DNA from: Halanaerobium saccharolyticum
GTDB lineage: Bacteria > Bacillota > Halanaerobiia > Halanaerobiales > Halanaerobiaceae
Direction: 5' to 3'
Length of the DNA: 40,149 nucleotides
NCBI RefSeq assembly: GCF_004362045.1
Contig: NZ_SNWX01000029.1
Coordinates: 1 to 40,149 of the forward strand
In this document: piece by piece, positions 9,019 through 16,878 of the stretch
Numbering within the stretch: the first letter of the stretch is position 1
Layout: every line of letters begins with the position of its first letter
Notes under the pieces: model-generated
What the model was told of the DNA's origin: nothing
The model's database searches: none
The model's input: only the letters and a program-made list of their open reading frames with translations
Position numbers and translations under genes: made by a program

Positions 9019-9040
9019 ATTTTTTTAGAGATAATTTCAA
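9012..9040 (-). promoter_or_regulatory. Promoter of P-loop/GH65/EamA operon
   Basis: On the minus strand TTGAAA (9035-9040) and TATAAT (9012-9017) are 17 bases apart, close to the sigma-A consensus. Transcription would start near 9005, about 45 bases before the start codon at 8961. It lies just after the carbamate kinase gene, so the operon can be expressed independently of arcC. Confidence 0.7.
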
Positions 9041-9094
9041 TTTATTATGAAAATAACTAAAAAAAATACTTCAGATTAACTGACTATCAATAAT

Positions 9095-10033
9095 TTAATT
9101 TTTATTTTTTCTGATGATTGTTCCTGCTTCTCCTCTGACAGCTGCTGTTACCTGATCCAGAGATGTAATAACAGCTTTTTTACCACCTTCTCTGACAAAT
9201 TTAACTGCAGATTCTACCTTCGGAGCCATACTTCCCTTTCCAAACTGTCCTTCTGCCAGATGTTTTTCGATTTCAGAAATGCTGACTTCTTTTAAAGCTT
9301 TTTCCTCAGCTGTCCCATAATTAATCATTACATTGTCCACATCTGTTAATATCAAAAAGAAATCTGAGTTAGTATTTTGTGCTAAAATACAGCCGGCCCT
9401 ATCTTTATCGATTACCGCTTCTATTCCTTTAAACCCATCTTCTTTTTCAACAACAGGAATACCGCCTCCTCCTGCTGCAATGACAATTCTATTTTTCTCT
9501 ACTAAATCATTAATCAATTCTTTTTCCATAATTTTAAGCGGCTCTGGTGAAGGAACAACTCTTCTCCAGCCACGGCCGCTGTCTTCAATCCATTTTTCAC
9601 CATTTTCTCTTTCCTGTTTTAAGGCATGTTCTTGCTTAAAAAACGGTCCCACTGGTTTTGAAGGCTGCTTAAAAGCAGGATCATCTTCAGCAACCAGCAC
9701 CTGGGTTACTACTGAGGTGCTGTGTATATTTATATTTCTATCTTTAAAAACATTTAAAAGACTATTTTGAATCATATAACCAATAAAGCCCTGAGTCTGA
9801 GCTCCACAAAAATCCAGGGGCAGAGCCGGAATCTCAATTGAAGAAGCCTGCTGTAATAGTATATTCCCAACCTGAGGCCCATTACCATGAGTGATAACAA
9901 TCTCATGTCCTGCAGCTGCCAACTCCCCAATCTGCTGACAACTTTGATATACATTGGCCATTTGTTCGTCTGCTTTCCCCTTTTGTCCGGGTTTTAAAAT
10001 TGCGTTTCCTCCTAAAGCGATTGTAAGTCTCAT
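9095..10033 (-). CDS. arcC: Carbamate kinase
   Basis: Catalyses carbamoyl phosphate + ADP to ATP + carbamate, the energy-yielding last step of arginine, agmatine or purine-derived carbamoyl phosphate fermentation. Family motifs seen include the N-terminal LGGNAIL, THGNGPQVG, the central AAGGGGIP, and LTDVDNV; the 312-residue length is normal for the amino-acid-kinase fold. The ATG at 10033 has a GGAGG site eight bases upstream. It is unaccompanied: no arcA (arginine deiminase), carbamoyltransferase or arginine/ornithine antiporter flanks it, so the source of carbamoyl phosphate is not shown by context. A short hairpin with T8 follows near 9061-9085 and may be a weak terminator. Confidence 0.94.
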   Translation of the reverse strand: MRLTIALGGNAILKPGQKGKADEQMANVYQSCQQIGELAAAGHEIVITHGNGPQVGNILLQQASSIEIPALPLDFCGAQTQGFIGYMIQNSLLNVFKDRNINIHSTSVVTQVLVAEDDPAFKQPSKPVGPFFKQEHALKQERENGEKWIEDSGRGWRRVVPSPEPLKIMEKELINDLVEKNRIVIAAGGGGIPVVEKEDGFKGIEAVIDKDRAGCILAQNTNSDFFLILTDVDNVMINYGTAEEKALKEVSISEIEKHLAEGQFGKGSMAPKVESAVKFVREGGKKAVITSLDQVTAAVRGEAGTIIRKNKN

Positions 10034-10161
10034 CCTATAACCTCCAGATTAATATTAATTTATATTTAATAAATTAAATAATATTTAATTATATAACAAT
10101 AGTATAATATCTTTCTGAAAATTACAATATGTTTTTAGATATTTATGCCTGCATACACAAA

Positions 10162-10196
10162 TAAGACCTGCTCATTAAATTAACAAGCAGGCCTTA
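10162..10196 (-). terminator. Terminator downstream of fabF
   Basis: TAAGACCTGCT (10162-10172) and AGCAGGCCTTA (10186-10196) form an 11-bp stem with one wobble pair, followed on the minus strand by TTTGTG. It separates the fab cluster from arcC. The remaining 10034-10266 interval is very AT-rich and has no gene. Confidence 0.75.
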
Positions 10197-10266
10197 ATAA
10201 TTAATTAATTTATTTATCTGTACCTGATACAAAACAGCTATTTTATACCCAGATACCTATATATTT

Positions 10267-11508
10267 TTAATCCTGATATTTTTTAACAATAATACATGCA
10301 TTCTGTCCACCAAAACCAAAGGAATTACTTAAAGCAGCATTTAATTTAACTTCTCCTGCCTTATTTGGCTGATAATCGAGATCACAGCCTTCTCCACCTT
10401 CTTCGAAGTTAATAGTTGGAGGTACAATATCTTCCTTAACTGCCATCGCGGAAATAATAGTTTCAATTCCACCAGCAGCTCCTAATAAATGTCCGGTCAT
10501 TGATTTTGAAGAAGACACTTTAAGATCATAGGCATGATCTCCAAATAATTTTTTAATTGCTGTTGACTCATACTTATCATTTAAAGGTGTTGATGTTCCA
10601 TGAGCATTAATGTAATTGATATCTTCTGGCTTCATCCCGGCTCTATCAATAGCAGCCTTCATTGCTCTAACTGCACCTTCTCCTTCTGGTGCTGGAGAAG
10701 TAATATGATAGGCATCACCGGATGCTCCATAACCAACAACTTCTGCAATAATATTGGCTCCCCGCTTTTTGGCACTTTCCAGTGTCTCTAAAATAACAAT
10801 TCCTGAACCTTCTCCGATTACAAAGCCATCACGATCCTTATCAAAAGGACGACTTGCCTTTTTTGGCTCATCATTTCTGCTAGATAATGCTTTCATATTA
10901 CCAAAACCTGCAACTGCAGATGGAGTAATCGAAGCTTCTGTACCACCAGCAATCATAATATCAGCAGCACCTCTTATAATAGTTTCAAAAGCTTCTCCAA
11001 TAGCTGTTGTTGCAGATGCACAGGCTGTTACTGTATTCATATTTGGTCCTTTTGCCCCAGAATAAATCGCAACATTACCCGCTGCCATATTCGAAATCAT
11101 CATCGGGATAAAAAAAGGACTTACCCTTCTTGGACCTCTGCTGTTAAGTTTTTCTACCTGTTCTTCAAAAACTTCAATACCCCCAATACCAGAACCAACA
11201 ATAACACCAGTCCGATCAGCAATTTCATCAGTTATTTCCAGATCCGCATTTTCTAGGGCTTTCATTGCAGAAACAATAGCATACTGACTGTAAAGAGCTA
11301 AACGCTTTGCCTCCTTACGATCTATGTATTCTCCTGGATTAAAATCCTTAAGTTCTGCTCCAATCTGACTTGGAAAATCGGAAGCATCAAAATTTTCAAT
11401 TTTAGAAACACCTGATTTACCGGCTTTAATATTTTCCCAGAATTCATTTAACTCTGTACCTAAAGAATGGACAACACCAGCACCTGTGATTACAACTCTT
11501 TTACTCAT
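10267..11508 (-). CDS. fabF: 3-oxoacyl-ACP synthase II
   Basis: Condensing enzyme that elongates acyl-ACP with malonyl-ACP in type II fatty-acid synthesis. The catalytic triad is intact and numbered as in E. coli FabF: Cys163 in TACAS, His303 in NAHGTSTPLND and His340 in SKSMTGHLLGAAG. The C-terminal NSFGFGGQN loop is present and the length is 413 residues. AGGAGGAG precedes the ATG. It is last in a fabH-fabD-fabF cluster, about 54 bases behind fabD. The genes acpP and fabG, often placed between fabD and fabF, are absent here. Confidence 0.96.
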   Translation of the reverse strand: MSKRVVITGAGVVHSLGTELNEFWENIKAGKSGVSKIENFDASDFPSQIGAELKDFNPGEYIDRKEAKRLALYSQYAIVSAMKALENADLEITDEIADRTGVIVGSGIGGIEVFEEQVEKLNSRGPRRVSPFFIPMMISNMAAGNVAIYSGAKGPNMNTVTACASATTAIGEAFETIIRGAADIMIAGGTEASITPSAVAGFGNMKALSSRNDEPKKASRPFDKDRDGFVIGEGSGIVILETLESAKKRGANIIAEVVGYGASGDAYHITSPAPEGEGAVRAMKAAIDRAGMKPEDINYINAHGTSTPLNDKYESTAIKKLFGDHAYDLKVSSSKSMTGHLLGAAGGIETIISAMAVKEDIVPPTINFEEGGEGCDLDYQPNKAGEVKLNAALSNSFGFGGQNACIIVKKYQD

Positions 11509-11562
11509 TTAAATAATCTCCTCCTAGAACAATCTTATTAATCAATATTTTATTCTACTATC

Positions 11563-12492
11563 CTATTTTAGTTTCTTTAAAGTCTTATTTAAACTTTTTT
11601 CATCTTCAACATTATAGGCATTAAGTGAGCGGTCTATCCGTCTCATTAAACCTTTTAACACTCTTCCCGGACCCACTTCAACATAATCATCATAACCATC
11701 CTCTTTAAAACGCTCAATTGTCTCTACCCAGCGCACACTATTGTCCAGCTGTTTTATTAAAGCAGATTTTATCTCACTGCTGCTATTTACATAATCAGCT
11801 GTAACATTGGCAATTAAAGGAATCTGGGCATCATCAAAATCTACTGATTCAATAGTATTTTTTAATTCTTCTTTAGCGGGTTCCATTAAAGGAGAATGGA
11901 AAGCTCCACTTACTGAAAGCGGAATAACTCTTTTAGCACCTTTTTCTGCCAGTGCTTTTTCGGCTGCTCCTACAGCTTCAACCTCTCCGGAAATAACTAC
12001 CTGACCGGGAGAATTATAGTTTGCAACTGTTACAATTCCATCAACTTCTTCTAAAACCGCTTCTACTTCTTTATCAGCAAGTCCAATTACTGCTGCCATG
12101 GTTCCTCTACCTTCTGGATCTGCCTGATCCATCAGCTCACCGCGGCGGCGAACTAATTTTAAGCCAGCTTCAAAAGATAACACCCCTGCAGCATGAAGGG
12201 CAGAATATTCTCCCAGACTGTGGCCGGCAGCGGCTGCAGGTCGAATATTATTTTCAGCCAGGACAGCTTTAATCATCGCACTAACAGTATAAATGGCAGG
12301 CTGTGTATTTTTAGTATCATTTAAATCTTCTTCTGGACCATTAAAAATCAGGTTTTTTAAATCAAAATCAAGTATCTGATTTGCTTCATCTAAAACTTTT
12401 TTGGCTGCTTCATAATTTTCATATAACTCTTTTCCCATCCCCACATACTGTGAACCCTGACCTGAGAACATAAAAACTAAATTATCACTCAT
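11563..12492 (-). CDS. fabD: Malonyl-CoA:ACP transacylase
   Basis: Transfers malonyl from CoA to acyl carrier protein, supplying the extender unit for FabH and FabF. The N-terminal MFSGQGSQ motif, the nucleophile Ser92 in GHSLGEY, an RRRG segment near 115-118 that carries the carboxylate-binding Arg, and the catalytic His199 in GAFHSPLM are all visible. The 309-residue length is standard. The ATG has a GGAGG site. It is the middle gene of the fab cluster, 54 bases after fabH. Confidence 0.96.
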   Translation of the reverse strand: MSDNLVFMFSGQGSQYVGMGKELYENYEAAKKVLDEANQILDFDLKNLIFNGPEEDLNDTKNTQPAIYTVSAMIKAVLAENNIRPAAAAGHSLGEYSALHAAGVLSFEAGLKLVRRRGELMDQADPEGRGTMAAVIGLADKEVEAVLEEVDGIVTVANYNSPGQVVISGEVEAVGAAEKALAEKGAKRVIPLSVSGAFHSPLMEPAKEELKNTIESVDFDDAQIPLIANVTADYVNSSSEIKSALIKQLDNSVRWVETIERFKEDGYDDYVEVGPGRVLKGLMRRIDRSLNAYNVEDEKSLNKTLKKLK

Positions 12493-12546
12493 TGTAAAGC
12501 CTCCAGTTTAATATTTTTTTCACTTATTTTTCCAATATATTTTAAT

Positions 12547-13536
12547 TTATTTTAGGTCATTCCACTCTAAAACTGCAGATGCCCAGGTTAGTCCGGCACC
12601 AAAGGCGACTAATAAAACCTTATCACCATTTTTAACCAGACCTTTTTCTTTCGCCTCTGTCAGCGCAATTGGCACTGAAGCCGCTGATGTATTTCCATAT
12701 TCAGGTAGATTAACATAGACCTGATCATCAGCCAGTTTTAATCTTTTGGCTGCAGCCCCAATAATCCGGGTATTTGCCTGGTGTGGAACCAGTAAGTCGA
12801 CTTCCTCTTTTTTTACTCCAGCTTTCTTGAGCACTTTTAGTGATGCCCTGCCCATTGTTTTAACAGCAAACTTAAAGACCGGAGTCCCTTCCATATATAA
12901 AAAATGACCAGCCTGATCTATTGTCTCATGGGAAGCTGGCTGTCTTGAACCTCCAGCAGGCTGATATAAGGCATTTGCCCCTGAACCATCAGAACCTAAA
13001 TCAGTGGCCAGAAATCCCCCTTTTTCGGCAGCTGATAAAATTGCAGCTCCGGCACCATCTCCAAATAAGACACAGGTACCTCTGTCCTCCCAATTTAAAA
13101 TTTTGGAAAGAACTTCAGTTCCAATGACCATAACATTATCATACATGCCTGATTCTATAAAATTAGCAGCTACACTTACTCCGTATACAAAACCGGAGCA
13201 GCCAGCTTCTAAATCAAAAGCACCAGCATTTTTAGCTCCTATTTTATCCTGAATAAGACAGGCAGTAGCTGGAAACATCATATCGGGAGTAATTGTTGCC
13301 ACAATAATTAAATCCAGATCTTCAGCATCTAGTTCTGCATCTTTTAGAGCTTCTTTTGCAGCTTCAACTCCTAAGTCAGATGCTGCCTGATCATCAGCAG
13401 CAATTCTTCTTTTTTCTATTCCTGTTCTAGTTTTTATCCATTCATCAGATGTATCTACTATTTTTTCTAAATCATGATTTGTCATTACTTTATCCGGGAG
13501 GTATTTACCCAGACCTGTTATCGTTGCTCTACGCAA
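12547..13536 (-). CDS. fabH: 3-oxoacyl-ACP synthase III
   Basis: Initiates fatty-acid synthesis by condensing acyl-CoA with malonyl-ACP. The Cys-His-Asn triad is present: Cys113 in EAGCSGF, His252 in VPHQANTRI and Asn282 in YGNTSAAS, counted from the TTG start. The TTG at 13536 is chosen because GGTGA lies about five bases before it, and because it gives the family-typical opening RRATITGLGKYLP. A GTG at 13545 would add three residues but has its purine-rich site only two bases away. It is the first gene of the fab cluster, with a good promoter at 13569-13597. Confidence 0.95.
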   Translation of the reverse strand: MRRATITGLGKYLPDKVMTNHDLEKIVDTSDEWIKTRTGIEKRRIAADDQAASDLGVEAAKEALKDAELDAEDLDLIIVATITPDMMFPATACLIQDKIGAKNAGAFDLEAGCSGFVYGVSVAANFIESGMYDNVMVIGTEVLSKILNWEDRGTCVLFGDGAGAAILSAAEKGGFLATDLGSDGSGANALYQPAGGSRQPASHETIDQAGHFLYMEGTPVFKFAVKTMGRASLKVLKKAGVKKEEVDLLVPHQANTRIIGAAAKRLKLADDQVYVNLPEYGNTSAASVPIALTEAKEKGLVKNGDKVLLVAFGAGLTWASAVLEWNDLK

Positions 13537-13568
13537 AATATTCACCTTCCTTAGTTGGTCTATATAAA

Positions 13569-13597
13569 TTTATATCACTTTTTCGACTCTTAGTCAA
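13569..13597 (-). promoter_or_regulatory. Promoter of fabH-fabD-fabF cluster
   Basis: On the minus strand TTGACT (13592-13597) and TATAAA (13569-13574) are 17 bases apart. The -10 box lies inside a perfect 14-base AT palindrome, ATATAAATTTATAT (13562-13575), which could be an operator or simply base composition. No FapR-type box was seen. Confidence 0.65.
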
Positions 13598-13602
13598 GAA
13601 TG

Positions 13603-13673
13603 GTACCGGGTACTTGGTAAATTTTGGTTTTTTATTTTTATTAACATTCCAAAATTTACCAAGTACCCGGTAC
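13603..13673. repeat. Dispersed long palindrome, copy 1
   Basis: A perfect 25-bp inverted repeat (13603-13627 and 13649-13673) with a 21-base AT-rich loop. Its outer arm shares GTACCGGGTACTTGG with the element at 20203-20283; the inner arm and the loop differ. It begins seven bases after the stop of the mobB-like gene and ends the molybdenum-cofactor gene run. No T-run follows on the minus strand, so it is not a standard intrinsic terminator. A REP-like or miniature mobile element is the likeliest class. Confidence 0.8.
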
Positions 13674-13679
13674 TAAAAA

Positions 13680-14285
13680 TTAAAATAAACCAAGCTGACA
13701 TTTAACTATCTTTACCTCCTGCTCTTTTATAACCTTACCAACCTGGCCCACCGACATTTTAAGTAGATCGGCCAGTAGAAAAGCCTGATTACAGGTCATT
13801 TTTTCTGGCTGAATTATAAATGGTAAATCATATAGTTTACCGGCTGAAAGAAGAATATTGGTATTTATTTTTACATTGGCCCTGTTTTTTACCATTTTTG
13901 CTGACTCCTTCTCCGGTTCATCATTATTTTCTAAATAAAAGAGTAAATCAGGATTCAAAAAATTAATAATTGTATTTCCTTCAATAAAAAGTCTCTCTAT
14001 ATCATCATCTAATAAATTACGGGCCAGCTGATAAGCACTTGGCAGTTCTGCAGCAGGACTTTCTAAAAGTATTACTTTATCTGCACCATGCTCAACAACC
14101 CTTGCTGTATCAGTGCCTGCCTGATTAATCACCTTAGGATCGTTAATCACCTTATATTGGTCAAGTTCATTATCAATCGATGTCTTAATGACCGCAGTTT
14201 TGGGACCGCTGTCTTCCAACATTAAGGAAATTAAAGTCGTCTTACCTGCCTTACTGGCAGATGCACTGACTCCTATCATTTCCAT
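13680..14285 (-). CDS. MobB-like P-loop protein
   Basis: A 201-residue P-loop protein resembling the MobB family, which assists molybdopterin guanine dinucleotide formation. The loop SASASKAGKTTLI lies at residues 7-19, followed by the family-like pattern of an IKTSID strand, a D-x-A-R-x-VEHGADKV segment and ILLESP. Residues after about 105 (including KINTNILLSAGKLYDLPF) are less familiar. It is the last gene of the cofactor cluster, 165 bases after the MOSC gene, with its own AAGGAGG site. A CACCA-ATTAA-TGGTG inverted repeat (14342-14356) lies upstream. Assignment to MobB rests on the P-loop and context, so another cofactor-insertion GTPase is possible. Confidence 0.65.
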   Translation of the reverse strand: MEMIGVSASASKAGKTTLISLMLEDSGPKTAVIKTSIDNELDQYKVINDPKVINQAGTDTARVVEHGADKVILLESPAAELPSAYQLARNLLDDDIERLFIEGNTIINFLNPDLLFYLENNDEPEKESAKMVKNRANVKINTNILLSAGKLYDLPFIIQPEKMTCNQAFLLADLLKMSVGQVGKVIKEQEVKIVKCQLGLF

Positions 14286-14450
14286 TATTATTCCTCCTTA
14301 TAAACGCTATTTATTACTAAAACAAGTATTGTGTTATTTTTCACCAATTAATGGTGCACATTTAAATAGTAAAGGAAAACTTTAAAAAAATCAAATTCTA
14401 AGTCTTAAAAAAGCAAATCATTTGGATTCTAATCCTGCCTAAAACATTTA

Positions 14451-14891
14451 CTAATTTAAAATTTCTATTTTATCTCCTGCCTTAATCTCGCCACCTTTAA
14501 TCACTCTTGCAAAAACCCCTTCTCTGGGCATTACACAATCCCCAATGGCCTCCATAATCTCACAGTCATGGTGACATTTTTTTCCAATCTGTGTAATCTC
14601 CAGCAGAATTTCGCCGTTGATTCTTAATTTTTGACCTACGGGCAGCTGAAATAAATTTTCTATTCCTTCGGTTGTTATATTTTCTGCAAAGTCACCAAAA
14701 TTCAACTCATAACCCTGACCACGCATTTTGTCAATACTGGTCTCATCCAGGAGGCTGAGCTGTCTGTGCCATTTTCCGGCATGGGCATCACCTTTAAGAC
14801 CAAATTCTTTAATCAGTTCACCTTTTGTTATTACTTTTTTAGTTGTTCCCTTTTCTTCACTTAGACAGACGGCTTTTACTTTTGCTTCCAT
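14451..14891 (-). CDS. MOSC domain protein
   Basis: A stand-alone MOSC domain (146 residues) of the kind linked to molybdenum cofactor sulfuration or sulfur transfer. Motifs seen are GLKGDAHAGKWHRQLSLL near the N-terminal third, FGDFAENITTEGI, and PREGVFARV near the end. Cysteines cluster in KKCHHDCEIMEAIGDC and could carry sulfur. The ATG at 14891 is preferred over a GTG at 14900 because AGAGGTG lies six bases before it. It follows the mogA/moaB gene by 17 bases. MOSC proteins beside MoaC/MogA are common in anaerobic Firmicutes, but the acceptor enzyme is unknown. Confidence 0.87.
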   Translation of the reverse strand: MEAKVKAVCLSEEKGTTKKVITKGELIKEFGLKGDAHAGKWHRQLSLLDETSIDKMRGQGYELNFGDFAENITTEGIENLFQLPVGQKLRINGEILLEITQIGKKCHHDCEIMEAIGDCVMPREGVFARVIKGGEIKAGDKIEILN

Positions 14892-14908
14892 TTGCTGCAC
14901 CTCTTAAC

Positions 14909-15442
14909 TTAATTTTTATGGTTGGGCTGATGTTCGGTAATTTCTCCTTTTAAAATTTTTACCGCATGGGGTAAAATATCAATCACTGCCTGCAGACATT
15001 CTCTGACCGCTTTCGGACTACCTGGAAAATTAATGATTAAAGTTTTATCTCTAATCCCGGCTCTGGCGCGTGATAAAGCAGCCAGAGGAGTGATAGAAAT
15101 TGTATCAGCTCTAATTTTTTCTGGAATTCCAGGCACTTCTTTTTTTATAACCTCTAATGTAGCTTCAGGAGTAATATCTCTTTCTGCAAAACCTGTTCCC
15201 CCTGTGGTTAAGATCAGATCTGCAATTTTTTGGTCAGCTATTTTAATTAAGGCTTTTTTAATCTCCTCTTTTTCATCAGCAATTATTTGTTCATAAACTA
15301 TTTTAGACCCTATATCTTCCATCATCTCTTTAAGTACAGGACCACTTAAATCTTTTCTGACACCCCGGGAACCCTTATCGCTAATTGTTAAAACCGCAGT
15401 TCTTATTTTAAAGTTATTATTCTTCTCGCTCATAAATCCCAC
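14909..15442 (-). CDS. MogA/MoaB family molybdopterin adenylyltransferase
   Basis: A MoCF-fold protein of 177 residues that activates molybdopterin with AMP before metal insertion by MoeA. Motifs TISDKGSRG near residues 19-27, DLSGP, GGTGFAERDITPEAT and NFPGSPKAVRE are typical. The GTG at 15442 has GGAGG five bases upstream, so it is chosen over the ATG at 15433. The gene overlaps the end of moaC by 26 bases, indicating tight coupling. MogA and MoaB cannot be told apart here. Confidence 0.9.
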   Translation of the reverse strand: MGFMSEKNNNFKIRTAVLTISDKGSRGVRKDLSGPVLKEMMEDIGSKIVYEQIIADEKEEIKKALIKIADQKIADLILTTGGTGFAERDITPEATLEVIKKEVPGIPEKIRADTISITPLAALSRARAGIRDKTLIINFPGSPKAVRECLQAVIDILPHAVKILKGEITEHQPNHKN

Positions 15443-15896
15443 TCTTTCCTCCAGCTTTATAGATTAATTTAATTCTGCCAATTTCCATTGATTTATCAAC
15501 TGCTTTTGCCATATCATAAATTGTAAGTGCCGCTAAGTTAACGGCTGTTAGAGCTTCCATTTCAACACCGGTCTGACCGCTATTTTTGACCTCTGCTTCA
15601 ATTTTTATTTTATCTTCAAAATCAAGATTAAAATCAACTTTGATACTGCTTAAAAACAGGGGATGGCACATTGGAATTAAATCAGAAGTTTTTTTGGCTC
15701 CTGTTATCCCGGCAATTCTTGCAGTTTCAATTACAGCTCCTTTTTCTATGTTTCCATCTTTAATCATCATTAAAGTTTCCGGCTTCATTTTAATTTCACC
15801 AATTGCACGGGCAGTACGCTGAGTAATTTCTTTATCTGAAACATCTACCATCTTTACCTTACCATCCTGATCTAGATGAGAAAATTCTTTTTCCAT
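15417..15896 (-). CDS. moaC: Cyclic pyranopterin monophosphate synthase
   Basis: Together with MoaA it converts GTP to cyclic pyranopterin monophosphate, the first step of molybdenum-cofactor synthesis. The 159-residue protein carries the active-site segments SDLIPMCHPL (Cys77, His78) and GVEMEALTAVNLAALTIYDM...KAVDKSMEIG. It starts eight bases after moaA; its GGAGG site lies within the last codons of moaA, twelve bases from the ATG. It overlaps the mogA/moaB gene. Confidence 0.96.
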   Translation of the reverse strand: MEKEFSHLDQDGKVKMVDVSDKEITQRTARAIGEIKMKPETLMMIKDGNIEKGAVIETARIAGITGAKKTSDLIPMCHPLFLSSIKVDFNLDFEDKIKIEAEVKNSGQTGVEMEALTAVNLAALTIYDMAKAVDKSMEIGRIKLIYKAGGKSGIYEREE

Positions 15897-15904
15897 TTCT
15901 ATTT

Positions 15905-16864
15905 TTAGCCTCCGATCTGGGACATATTTCTGCTGTATTTTTGATTTTCAAAATTAAGATTATGACAGACAGGTTTGAGGTCAAGTGCCTTTTTATAAGC
16001 AGCCTCTATTTCTTTTTTATTCATCCCGGAGATTTTTATTTCCTGATTACCGGCCAGACAGGGTTTGAATTTACCATCTGCAGTCAGACGCAGACGATTA
16101 CAGCTGCTGCAGAAGTGTTCACTCATTGCCGAAATAAAACCAATAGTTCCCTCAGCTCCCTGCAGTTTAAAATAAGTGGCAGGACCGTTTCCTGTACTGA
16201 CAGCAGGCAGCAGCTCAAAGCTTGCCTGAATTAAATGTTTTATTTCACTGCTGCTGATAAATTTTTCTGCTTCAGCTTCTCCACCAAGAGGCATATATTC
16301 TATAAATCTGATACTTAACTTTTCACGCCTGCTTAATTCAACAAAATCAAATATTTCATCATCATTGATTCCCTTCATTACAACAACATTCAGTTTAACT
16401 GGTTCCAGTCCGACTCTTAAAGCAGCTCTGATACCTTTTAAAACTTTAGCCAAGTTATCTCTACGGCTAATTTCTTTAAATTTTTGGGGATCAAGTGTAT
16501 CCAGGCTGATATTAATGCGCTGCAGACCAGCTTCTTTTAATTTTTTAGCCTTTTCAGCAAGTAAAACTGCATTTGAAGTCATAGAAATATCCTCTAATCC
16601 AAGCTTATTTAGCTTAGAAACAAAATCTTCTACACCCAGTCTGACTAAAGGCTCACCACCTGTAATTCTCACCTTTTTAATACCCAATTCAATACCAGTT
16701 TTAACTATTTTCAAAATATCTTCATAACTTAAAATATCCTGATGATTTTTGTTTTCTACTCCTTCGGCCGGCATACAGTAGCGGCAGCGAAGATTACAGC
16801 GGTCAGTTATTGAAATTCTTAAATAATCTATTTCTCTGCCCAGACGATCATTTAAATTCTGCAT
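15905..16864 (-). CDS. moaA: GTP 3',8-cyclase (radical SAM)
   Basis: A radical-SAM enzyme that forms 3',8-cyclo-GTP. The N-terminal cluster ligands Cys23, Cys27 and Cys30 (CNLRCRYC) and the C-terminal cluster ligands Cys252, Cys255 and Cys269 are all present, as is RITGGEPL. The C-terminal diglycine needed for activity is intact: the protein ends SQIGG. Length 319 residues. It is 14 bases after the moeA-PBP gene with a GGGAGG site, in the cofactor operon. Confidence 0.97.
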   Translation of the reverse strand: MQNLNDRLGREIDYLRISITDRCNLRCRYCMPAEGVENKNHQDILSYEDILKIVKTGIELGIKKVRITGGEPLVRLGVEDFVSKLNKLGLEDISMTSNAVLLAEKAKKLKEAGLQRINISLDTLDPQKFKEISRRDNLAKVLKGIRAALRVGLEPVKLNVVVMKGINDDEIFDFVELSRREKLSIRFIEYMPLGGEAEAEKFISSSEIKHLIQASFELLPAVSTGNGPATYFKLQGAEGTIGFISAMSEHFCSSCNRLRLTADGKFKPCLAGNQEIKISGMNKKEIEAAYKKALDLKPVCHNLNFENQKYSRNMSQIGG

Positions 16865-16878
16865 TTTGCAGCCTCCCT

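Noticed and set aside
9333-9770. 145-residue frame on the plus strand
   Set aside because: Antisense to carbamate kinase, no ribosome binding site, and a composition typical of the opposite strand of a real gene.
11509-13600. FapR operator in the fab cluster
   Set aside because: No match to the FapR palindrome was found upstream of fabH, fabD or fabF.
13603-13673. Intrinsic terminator of the cofactor gene run
   Set aside because: The hairpin is strong but no T-run follows on the minus strand; a role in mRNA ends cannot be excluded but is not standard.
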